This document shows positions 21,697 through 31,961 of a DNA stretch of 64,000 bases, one piece after another. Where the stretch lies: NCBI GenBank assembly GCA_030704615.1, contig CM060732.1, positions 59,129,053 through 59,193,052 on the forward strand. Reading direction: 5' to 3'. The position numbers were made by a program, and so were the translations under genes. Origin of the DNA: Takakia lepidozioides. Its lineage: Eukaryota; Streptophyta; Takakiopsida; Takakiales; Takakiaceae. Under the pieces are notes generated by a model. It was not told where the DNA came from, searched no databases, and saw only the letters and a list, made by a program, of their open reading frames with translations. The number at the start of each line of letters is the position of its first letter. Position 1 is the first letter of the stretch.

Positions 21697-22173
21697 ATGA
21701 GTATAGGCCTGGTGGTACTGGTGGTGGGTCTGATGCTGCTAGCCATGGTCAACCATGTGTAGGGTGCTGTTCTGTACAGCAACGAAGTGACCATTACCAT
21801 CGTAAACAAGATCACAGATGGGTTCATGAGCCAGCCCATGGAACCATATTCGCCTGAACCATTGTCGGATGTCTCAGTTAATTGCTATTCTGATTTGTTG
21901 CAGCCGGATCCCCATGGGGTGCAAGTGATTCATTACGACAATACATATTCGTGGACCTTTGCGCCGATAGACTTGCATCACGTGGCATCGTGGACCTGTA
22001 GCTTCACATGGATGGACCATAAGGCTCAATTCATCATCTGGAATGGGGTGCTAAGCAACTTCGACGCACTAGCTTGCGAACAGTGCTTTTGGGAGGTCCG
22101 TCAAGGAGGATTCATGTGGACCCAGTATGCCGTCACAAACCAATATGAATTCTACACAGGCTGGGATCCTTGA
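21697..22173 (+). pseudogene. S-protein homologue (plant self-incompatibility S1 family), one in-frame TAG
   Basis: S1-family (SPH) proteins are small secreted disulfide-bonded proteins of land plants, some of them ligands. From the ATG at 21697, in a good context (AACCATGAG), come 21 codons of a hydrophobic signal peptide (GLVVLVVGLMLLAMV). A TAG follows at 21760-21762, then, in the same frame, the mature domain to the TGA at 22171-22173. Domain marks are VTITIVN, NCYS (usual HCKS), YSWTF (usual YSFSF), WTCSFTW, and ACEQCFWEV with the last Cys pair, giving four cysteines as in the family. The TAG lies where the signal peptide should be cleaved. Without readthrough or correction the gene cannot make a secreted protein. 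It could also be a base-call error. Confidence 0.78.
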
Positions 22174-23205
22174 TCAGCCCTCACTCTTCTTCGCCGCTTA
22201 ACACCAGGTTTGTCCATTTGCTGATTGTGCCTTGTTGATGAGGGTTCAAAGTTATCATGCAAGTGAAGTTTGATTTTGCATATTGTATGACTGTTTTCAA
22301 TCAGATAATGGCGCTGAGGAGTTTGGGGCGAACTTTTCAAAATAAAGTTCTCAAATAGATATCACTAACAAGTCTGGATAGACAGGTAGAAACATGTAGC
22401 CATGTGGATTCATTTCATTGCTATGTGCACAGAAGTGGATGACATTGTGATATATTATGCCAGCTGAAGATTGCATTGTGCTGGTCATTAATAAAGTTCA
22501 TATTTTATGGCATTCCCAATTGTCTGGGAAGTCATCTACAGTGGGTTGCAGTCCATATCAATGCACATACAGTATATATCACTTGTAGCCAAGATTCAAT
22601 AGTTCGTCACTAGGACCTGCGGACCCTTCAAGTGTGAACACAACAAGTCTGTTAAATAACCGGATTTGTGTGAACAACATAAGATGGGAAGGTAATGTCT
22701 AAACCTCTTCTATATGAATTCGTGTGCGCATGACGGTGTTGGGTCCGGGGCTGGGTCATCTAGGTCCTACTACTATGCATGAAAGCTTTTGAATGGTATA
22801 TTTTCATTGTCAATGAAGATTAGTAGTTGGAGTGTTGTGTCCCAGTCAGCTGATGGGGGACGTTGAGGCATGCCACCTTGAGCCTCAACCAGTATCCACA
22901 GCTGTCTGTAGCCACAGTATCAACCATTTCATTTAACAATCCCCGATACGGTTGTGAAGCATTTGATGGTTTGGATTTCAATTTCCATTCCATTTGAAAT
23001 ACTGAATTGTGTGTACAGGCACTGCTTGTTGTATATTCTAATAGGGGCCTATGACGAGTTCCCTCATGGAGGGGATTGCAAAATGAAGCGTTTTCCCTTG
23101 TGGATCAAGGGACCTATACCTAAGAATCTCGGGGTATGTGGTAAAAGAAATAATATTCACGTCCAAGGGGAAGCATGTGTATTCCAAAGGGGGAAAACAA
23201 AAGTT
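22174..23205. other. Stretch without recognised gene
   Basis: This probably includes the 3' UTR of the S1-family gene. The rest shows no domain, RNA gene or clear repeat. Confidence 0.4.
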
Positions 23206-23345
23206 TTTCCCACTCCACATCCAAAAGGGAAACTTTGAGTTGTGGGAAAAATGATTTTATTCACACCTCACATCCAAAGAGGGAAATTTTGAATTGTGGG
23301 AAAAAGGATTTCATTCACACCTTTTGAATTGTGGGAATCACCATT
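23206..23345 (+). repeat. Short tandem repeat, about 52-60 bp unit
   Basis: Between two and three units share CACATCCAAA.AGGGAAA, TTTGA.TTGTGGGAAAAA and GATTT.ATTCACACC. The units are imperfect and no function is apparent. Confidence 0.6.
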
Positions 23346-23800
23346 TCTCTTACATTGTATGTCTGCACCCGACCTCTTCTCCACTTAATTGTTAGAATCT
23401 CTTCCCTACAACATAGCTCATCATGGTGGACCTGTAACACATGAGAAGCTCTAATGTATACATGATTTCCAACTGTGTTGCAAATGCATAGTGGTAGCCA
23501 TGTCACCCTGTGATCGGATTCTGTGTTTGCTAGAGCTGAATTCCATATAAGTCGTGTATTTTGATACTACTACCAAAGTAAGTTAAGTCCCCTTCTGTTA
23601 TGATTCAGGTCCTGTTCTTTTCCAACATTTTTGCACTACTGAGGAATCCATCCAGAGGGGTGATCCCACAATCTTGCACTGCACATCTCAAGATTATACA
23701 TGATGCAATAATATCAATGACTGCCAAGGCCATGCCCAGTTAGCAAACGAGAACCAGTATTCGATCTCTCTTGAAGTTCTCTTGCAACAAGAGAGGGCTT

Positions 23801-24726
23801 TGTTAGAGGACTGTCTGGGACTTAGGCACTTTTACGGGATCTGTGGGGTACCCTTAATTTTTGCACAGACTGAGACCAACAGGAGCCTTAAGGGTGACAG
23901 CAGCGCACTTTAGGGGGAGGTTACACAGCCCGTCACAGTCCGACACAGCCCGTCACAGCCAACACAGCTCGTCATAGTCCAACACAGCCCGTCACAGTCC
24001 GACACGGCCCGTCACAGTCCGACACAGCCGACACAGCCAGACACAGCCGTCACAGCCAGTCACAGCTTGACACAGCTGTCACGACCATAGGGAACGGATA
24101 GCAGGACAGGGAACGACTGTGGGGAACAACATCTGCGAATGGAACATGTTAGTTCACAGATGACGGTTAGTGAGAGAAACGGTTAGAACAACGGGTAGGA
24201 AGATAAAGCCAGGAGCAAGGACTGGAAAATGATCACTTCTTGGGGGGACTTCGGACATCACTGGGAGGAAATGAGGCAGAGAGGCATCTCTGAGCAGAAA
24301 GAGGGAGAGCACGGAGTAGGAGGAGGACGATCTGTTGATGCTTGATGAATGCAGGCAGTAGAGTTGTAATGTAGAGCAGATTAGAGACTCCATGGCTTCA
24401 GCCTGATACTTGATAGATATTAATCTGATACATACTTCATACTCACACTGTGTAGAGAGATCTGAGTGAAGCTGTGGAATGAATGGATGAGTTGATGGAA
24501 TCTGATAGATTGCTGAAGCAAACTGATACTTAATTACCAACAGTAAGGTAACTAGCTAACATGAATGCGGGAAGGAAAACAAATAGGAAACACCCCCATG
24601 ATACACTAGCTGTAGGTCATGACTGATTGTTCTGAGCGGGCTGAGTGCTTAGAGATTCCCAACTCTTCTATCTTGGAGTTTCCGCCTCGGATAGCGAAGG
24701 GATGGGTGAGTAAAAGCCGCGCGACA
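23801..24726 (+). repeat. Element A 5' LTR
   Basis: TG...CA ends are present. A CACAGCC-type array of 10-bp units is at about 23927-24084. Near the 3' end the LTR contains the start codon of ORF0 (24619) and a consensus splice-donor sequence GG|GTGAGTAA at 24706. Confidence 0.93.
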
Positions 24727-25315
24727 TTTGGCGACCATACTTGGGAACTGGGTCATGAACAACCAGATGTGACAGGCATCTAGTGGGATCATGGTGGTTG
24801 GAGAATTAAAGAATTTGATGTGAATCAAATTCCTTGTGAAACTGAGAAGGAAAGATTGTCCAAACGATTCTTTCAAAGGTTCTTGGAATTGCCAGACGGT
24901 TGTAAAGAAAACATTCTTAAGAGAGTGCATGATGCTGACCCTGAATGGGGTCTGGAGAAAGGAGTGATAAAGATTTATCAGGTGGCCTGTAGAGGAAGAG
25001 CACGTTGGTTACCAACACTGGTTTATGTGATAGCATTGCTATCCATTAAGCGAGTAGAGTTTGAAGGCTGGGAGGAAAGAAAGGTGAATGTTTTTTACTC
25101 ATATGCACAAAGAGCTTGTACTGGTAAAGAATTGGATTCCAAAGGATATTTTGTGGATCAAACTCACACCAAGAACAGCTTTCCAGACTTGTTTGCCATA
25201 TGGTTATATGGTAACGGAGACTTCTAGTATAGCCAAGGGTGCATTGAAGCTTGAAAGAAACCCAGGCATATACGAGAGATATTACAGAAGAGAGTTTTGG
25301 TTATTGCCACATTAA
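24619..25315 (+). pseudogene. Element A ORF0 (decayed)
   Basis: This is the same protein as the intact ORF0 of element B (52896-53591). It starts in the 5' LTR, runs through the primer-binding site and ends just before gag. Here TAG at 24781-24783 replaces a Trp codon, and one extra T near 25095 shifts the frame. In the core (KENILKRVHDADPEWGLEKG through EGWEERKVNV) the amino acids are identical to B although about ten bases differ, all at synonymous positions. No known domain is recognised. Confidence 0.7.
24727..24745 (+). promoter_or_regulatory. Primer-binding site of element A
   Basis: TTTGGCGACCATACTTGGG directly follows the 5' LTR. The TGGCGACC core has the TGG expected to pair with a tRNA CCA end. 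I cannot name the tRNA. Element B has the same core at 53463-53483. Confidence 0.65.
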
Positions 25316-25336
25316 AAGAAATGAAAGACATGGGAC

Positions 25337-27506
25337 ATGAGTGATGAAAGAGAAGCTAGACGCCAGAGATAACAACAAAAAGAGAAAGCTATCTGAAAGC
25401 TAATTATCCATATCTCTGGGAGAGAGGAATAGACATAGGGGAATCATCTGGACCTCTCACACCATTAAGATCAGAGAGTACATCACCCATACCGGAAGAA
25501 CTAGAGTCAGATGCCACTCCTTCTTTTTCTTTGCAAGAAAGATTAAGGGAATTGGTACGGGAAGAAGATCAATCACGAGGTGAAAGATCTGAGGTACATC
25601 CCTGGATAAAAGATTTGACAGAAATCTTTGATAAGAGTTGGCATGGAACACCAAAAGCAGGAACTCCAGTTTCTGAAGCGGAAGGTGAAGAAGGAGGAGA
25701 GGATGTGGCAGAGCCAACGGAGAGTTCAAACTCTCCAACACCATTGCAGTTGAGTTACATGAGTGAAGAAGAAACCCAAGGGCAGAACTTGGAGGATGAA
25801 AATAGAGAGAAGAAATTGGAAGAGGAAGAGTATGAAGAAGTAGACCCAACAGCTGAGGTTGAGACTACAACCAGGACATCCCAACCCGTTGGACCTGGAT
25901 CAAGTTGAGCACTTGGATCACAGGCCAACGAAGGTGTCGGCTCAGGGGGATCAGGCGGGCTGCCTGGATCTGGCTCTGGGGGGACAGGGAGTGTGGGAAG
26001 TAGTGCAACTGGAGCTGGGAATACTGTGAATATCGTGGGGCCAGTAGCAGGGAGTGCTCAAGGGCCACCACTTGGTGGAAGATCCACCACAACAACAACA
26101 GGTCCTGAAGGACCAGCACCAACAAGGGTGCAAGCACCTGTCAGTGGGCAGAAGGTAGGGCCACAGATGGCATTACAACCAACACGGGCAAAACCACATT
26201 TTCCAATATATTCAGGAAAAGGGAATCCCGATATACACATTAGCCAATTTGAGCACATGTGTATAGCGAACAATGAGAATGGCGATGATGCCAAGATGAG
26301 ATTGTTTCCTTGTTCACTTATCAAGAAAGCAAGTGAATGGTATGCAAGATTCCCTGATAATCATTTCCTAACCTGGAATGGCTTGAATACAGCATTCCGA
26401 AATAGGTTCAGGACAAGTAAAACTGAGGATGAAGTGTATGGAAGTTCACAACAGTTAAAGCAAAAGAAGCATGAAACTGTTGAGGAGTATATGGAAAAGA
26501 TGGAATTGATGATGAAAAAGCTGGCTGCTGTACCAGCACCAGGTTTACAGAAGACTTGGTTTGTGAGTGGACTAAGACCAGAGTTGCAGAAGAAAGTGGA
26601 TATGTTACCCCATAATACAGTGGAGGAGGCATTTGAAACTGCAAACAGAATTGAGCAATTGGGAATGCTCAGGAGAGAGAAAATGGATCATGAGGACTCT
26701 GAGGATGAGTCAGATGAAGAAGAAGAGCAAGAACTGAAAAAAAAAAGTAAGAGAAATGAGAAGTTGAAGAGGGATAACTATGAGAAAGATTAGAAGAAAT
26801 CTTGAAGAAGTATGCCACAGAGGCTGCAACACATTGGAGGAAGGGTGTTTGGTGTGCAAAGTGCCAGAATGAAGGCCATACCACCACTGAATGCCACATG
26901 AAGGAGAAACACTGTACTATCTGTAAAATGGATAACCATTCTATTAAGAATTGTTACTACAACAGAAGGACAGCAGCTAGAGAACCTAGGCAAGTAAGGG
27001 TGCATCAAGTGCAGCCCCAGCCAAGAAGAAACAGTAATCAGGACCACTATGGTAGGCCTGGTGGTTATAACAATGGCATGGAAAGGAGAGGTAATTCAAG
27101 AGGGAATTACCAAGGAAATTCCAGAGGCAACTATCAGGGTAATCCAAGGGGGAATTACCAGCCCGGGAATTAGGATTACAGAAATAATCCAAGAGCAGAC
27201 CAATGGCGAGGACCCAACGGTGAAGAACTATGTTACTATTGTAATCAGCCAGGACATCGCAAGGCAGCCTATTCATTCTGGATTAGACACCAGAATGAGA
27301 TGAGAGCTCCTGTGAGTGAGGGCCCAGTGGTGGCAGCTCACATGGTTAGGCCATGTGTTGTACCAGAAGTAAATACAATGATAGTAACAAGAAGCAAAGC
27401 CAAACTAATACCTCCAGTAGTTGAGGAAGATGATGATAATGAAGGTGGCAGTGATATGCCTGAAGATGATGAGGCTTGAAGAGATGAGAAGGAACTGCAC
27501 AAGGAA
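25337..27506 (+). pseudogene. Element A gag (decayed)
   Basis: The ATG at 25337 matches the gag start of element B. Recognisable parts are an acidic Ser/Gly-rich N-terminal region, the retrotransposon gag domain (FPIYSGKGNPDIHISQFEHM, SEWYARFPDN, FRNRFRTSK) and CCHC zinc knuckles (CAKCQNEGHTTTEC, CTICKMDNHSIKNC, CYYCNQPGHRKA). Stops compared with B are TAA at 25370-25372, TGA at 25906-25908, TAG at 27171-27173 (CAG in B) and TGA at 27477-27479 (TGG in B). A 1-bp loss near 26783 shifts the frame. The protein would form the particle if intact. Confidence 0.85.
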
Positions 27507-30500
27507 GTGGCAGATACCATAAGGGAAATGCAGAAGAGTACTGATATTCCTGTGGCAGATTCCTCTGATTCTGATAGAGAAGAAGAAGTGAGTGAGGATG
27601 AAAGGAAGAAAGAAGATGCAGACATGCAAAGTAATGAAGGGACTTTGGCTGAAGTAATATGCCAGACCAAAGCAGAGATTACCATTGGACAGCTATTGGC
27701 TGTGGCACCTTATTGTAGACACAGGCTGTATCAAGCAATCAATCGAATTGCCCAGGAGACAGGAAACACAGACCTGAACAGCAAGGTGACCAGTTATAAT
27801 GTGAAGCCGGAAGGGCGAGAAACAGTCATGGACTTTGATGATTCTATGCCAGTAATCCAATTGAGAATTGGAAGCACAGAACTAACTGATGTACTGATAG
27901 ATGGAGGCTCTGGAGTAAATATCATGACAGACCAATTAAGAAAGAAGCTTGGTCTAAGTAACATGAAACCAGCCCCATTTACAGTAACAATGGCAGATCA
28001 AAGGAGTGTACAGCCATTGGGATTAATAAGAGGAGTTAAGATACAGATACAGAAGATGATCTTTATGATCACGGTAACTGTGTTGAAGATGGATGAAGTC
28101 ATGGAGGCTTACTCCTTATTATTGGGACGTCCGTGGCTGAAACAGACCAGGGTATTCCATGACTGGAATTCTCAGTTACTAACCGTGCATAATGGGATGC
28201 ACGAGATACAAATTACCACAAAGAAATCTAGTAGATTACCTGCTACGAGAAGACCTCGAGGGGTCAGAGAGTATGACTGGAGAGGAGGACTGGATGAGGA
28301 GCAGGAAGCTACCTTGTTTGCTGCACACCCAGAGTGGGAGCAGGTTGCAGAGATGCGGCTGGAAAGCCTAAGTTGTTTAAGAGGTATCTGCTGTGGTGTA
28401 GTGTCAGCAACACCAATAGAAGAGGAAACCAGCAGTTACCCATCACATTTCTATGAAGAAAGAGAAGGAGAAATGGAAATCCTAGAGGAACCAGCCACTG
28501 TGAGTTTACAGGATGAAGTGGTGACTGGTTGGACAATCACAGCTGATGAGCAGGTGAGGGAAGTGAATGTGGGAACTAAAGAGGAACCGAGGATGGTGAA
28601 GGTAGGAGCTGATTTGGAGCCAGAATTCTTTGAAGAAGCTAAGAGTTTGTTCATCAAATACAGAGATGTATTTGCTTGGAGCTATGAGGATCTAAAAGGG
28701 ATACCACCTGAAATCTGTCAGCATAAGATTGAATTGGAACCAGGGTCAGTACCAATCAAGCAGGCAAGGTACAGAATGAATCCAACTATGCACAGAAGGT
28801 TGGAGAAGAGATCAAGAAGTTGGCTGAGGCTAAGTTTATATACCCAATAGAGTATACAACTTGGTTGTCACCCATTGTGATAGTTCCCAAGAAGAATGGT
28901 AAACTAAGAGTTTGTGTGAACTACAAGAAGCTGAATGCTTGTACGAAGAAAGATCCTTTTCCTTTGCCATTCACAGAAGCAGTATTGGACACTGTGGCAG
29001 GCCATGAGATGTACTCATTCATGGATGGCTTCAGTGGTTACAATCAAGTGCAAGTGGCAGAAGAAGACCAAGGAAAGACAGCTTTCATCACAGATTGGGG
29101 TGCTTATGCATACAAAGTCATGCCCTTTGGACTTTGTAATGCACCAGCAACCTTTCAGAGAGTGATAAGTGAATCTTTTCATGAGTATCTGGATGATTTC
29201 ATGCAGGTGTTCTTGGATGATTTCAGTGTGTACAGCTCTAAGAATGAGCACTTGCATAAATTGGAGTTATGTTTGGCCAGATGCAGGATGAGAGGTCTGG
29301 GCCTGAATCCAGAGAAATGTACTTTCTGTGTGAACTCAGGCGTGCTTCTGGGACACATTGTGTGTAAGAGGGGACTTCTTGTGGATCCCAGGAAGACAGA
29401 GGCCATTAAAGCCTCTCCACCACCAACAAATGTTAAGAGTCTAAGGAGATTCCTTGGGCAAACTAGTTATTACAGAAGATTTGTCAAAAGGTATGCACAA
29501 ATAGCAGCACCATTGAGCAAGCTTCTGAAGAAAGATGCAGTGTTTGCATGGACAGCTGAATGTCAACAGGCTTTTGAGGAACTTACATTGTCAGTAACAA
29601 CTACACCTGTGCTGATTAACCCTCACTGGCATGTAGTATTTCATGTTCACTGTGATGCCTCAGGAGAAGCGTTGGGAGCGGTGTTAGCCCAGAATGTTAC
29701 AGGAAATATAGATTCACCTGTGTACTATGCTAGCAAGGTTGATGAACAGTGCTGAAATGAACTATAGCACAACTGAAAGAGAAGCACTGGCAATGATTTA
29801 TGCAGTCAAGAAATTCAGGCATTACCTATTGGGAAGAAAGTTTATGTTTTATGTGGATCACCAGGCTCTGATATATCTGGTGAACAAACCTTTGATAAGT
29901 GGAAGGATAGCGAGGTGGTTAATAATCTTGCATGAGTTTGAGTTCGAAGTTGTTTACAAGCCTGGCCGTTTGCATCTTGTGGCAGATCATTTGTCACGAC
30001 TAACAACAGGAGAGGCCGCCACAGGAGTAGACGATCAGTTACCTGATGCGAGTTTATTTGTAATGGAGGTGCAAGGAAGTGCAGATGAATGGTTAGATTG
30101 GCAGTGGCCAATCATATACTACCTTACTCATGGTCAATGCCCACCTAGTTATGGTAAGGAGCAAAGGAAGAGAATTGCTATCAAGGCTTTGCCTTATACT
30201 ATGGTAGGAAACAGAATGTATAAGCTAGGACCTGATGGAGTACTTAAACGATGCTTGTACCACCATGAAGTAAATAAGGTTTTGGAGGAAGTTCATAAAG
30301 GAGTGGCTGGAGGTCATTTTGGAGAAGAGACTACCAGTAAGAAGATACTACTCGCAGGTTACTGGTGGCCTACTTTGTTCAAAGATGTACACAAGTATTG
30401 TCAGAGTTGTGATGAATGTCAGAGGCTAGGACCTTTGCAGAGATCTGGAAAGATGGCCTTGCATCCTACAATGCCTACGGAACCATTTTAGAAATGGGGA

Positions 30501-31960
30501 CTAGACTTTGTTGGACCAATTAACCCACCAGCCAAGAATACACGGAACAGGTACATAATTACAGCCACTGATTATACTACGAAGTGGGTGGAAGCTAAAG
30601 CTTTGAGGGACAACACAGCCAAGTCCACAGCAAGGTTCCTGTATGAGAACATACTTACACGATTTGGCTGTCCCTTGGAATTTATCAGTGATCAGGGAAG
30701 TCACTTCATTAATGAGACCATTGAATTATTGACTAAAGAGTTCATGATTGTGCATAGGAAAAGTACAATATATTACCCACAGGATAATGGACAGGCAGAG
30801 GCTACCAACAAAATACTATGTACTATCTTGGCTAAGATAGTCAATGCAAATAGAACGGATTGGGATACAAAGTTGCTGACAGCTTTGTGGTCATACAGGA
30901 CTTCATATAAAGTCACCACTAAGTATACACCATTCCAATTAGTTTATGGTATGGAAGCTTTACTTCCAGTGGAATTCCTGTTACCTACCATGAGAACGGA
31001 ATGGGGAAAGAGAATGGAATTGCAAGATTCAATTAAGGTCAGGAAACATGAATTATACCATGTGGAAGAAGTACGTGCTGATGCAGCTGATAACATGACT
31101 AGAATTCATATGAAGAGAAAGAAACAGTTTGATGAAGGCAAGATAAAGATTTTTAAGACGGGAGATTTGGTTCTTTGGTTGCAGAAGAAGGGAAAGATTA
31201 AAGCTTCTAAGCTTAAATCACCATGGAAAGGACCTTACGTCATACAGAAGATGTATGATAACAACACCGCCATGTTACAAACCATTAACAAAGAGATGCT
31301 GGGAAGAGTCAATGCCAATAAGTTGAAGGGGTACAGTGGTATCCATGACAAACCATTGCAGCATGATTTGCATGTTGAAACGCAAAAACAGTCACGGGCT
31401 GCGCCAGTGATACCAACGGAGTATGGAGCACTTGTCGCTAAGCCGAGCATATATGACCAGGGCGGGCAGAACAAGAGCGACACAGCCTATCACAGCCCAT
31501 CACGGCGTGACACAGCCTATCACAGCCCAACACGGCGCGACACAGCCTATCACAACCCAGCAAGACGTGACACAGCCTATCACAGCCCAGCACGGCGCGA
31601 CACAGCCTATCACAGCCCAGCACGGCGCAATACAGCCTATCACAAACTACCACAGCGTGTCACAGCCTATCACAGCTTACCATAGTGCAACACAGCCTAT
31701 CACACGTACCACAGTATGACACAGCCTGTCACAGCTCAACACAGCCTACTAGGGTTACACAATCCATAGAATCAGTGACTGGTGGACGCAGGATAACTTC
31801 AGGGAAATGGCTGGCGGAAGAAAGGACGGAAGCCAGTTTAGAAAGGGACACGTGGAAGTCAGGGCGCAACACACAGCTGAGAAGGAAGTGCAAGAACAGG
31901 TGTCATCAAGAAAGAGGACAAGAATGGCCGTAAAAAATACCTACTTAGCACGTCAATTCG
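27507..31960 (+). pseudogene. Element A pol (protease, RT, RNase H, integrase; decayed)
   Basis: In A the gag and pol frames are continuous across 27507. Protease has VLIDGGSGVNIM, and RT has VMPFGLCNAPATFQR and VFLDDFSVYS. RNase H (HCDASGEALGAVL, YVDHQALIYL), an HHCC motif and the integrase core (FISDQGSHF, QDNGQAEATNK) follow. Damage compared with B is a 1-bp loss near 28783, an indel near 29735, TAG at 30489-30491 (CAG in B), TAG at 31683-31685 (CAG in B) and a further frame change near 31715. The tail carries about seven copies of a 10-residue repeat (DTAYHSPARR type). Confidence 0.9.
31481..31755 (+). repeat. Internal CACAGCC array in pol tail of A
   Basis: Ten-bp units (CACAGCCTAT, CACAGCCCAT, CACGGCGTGA) group into 30-bp units that code for DTAYHSPSRR-type repeats. 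There are about seven coding units here and about fifteen in element B. The motif matches the LTR arrays of the same elements. Confidence 0.9.
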
Positions 31961-31961
31961 G

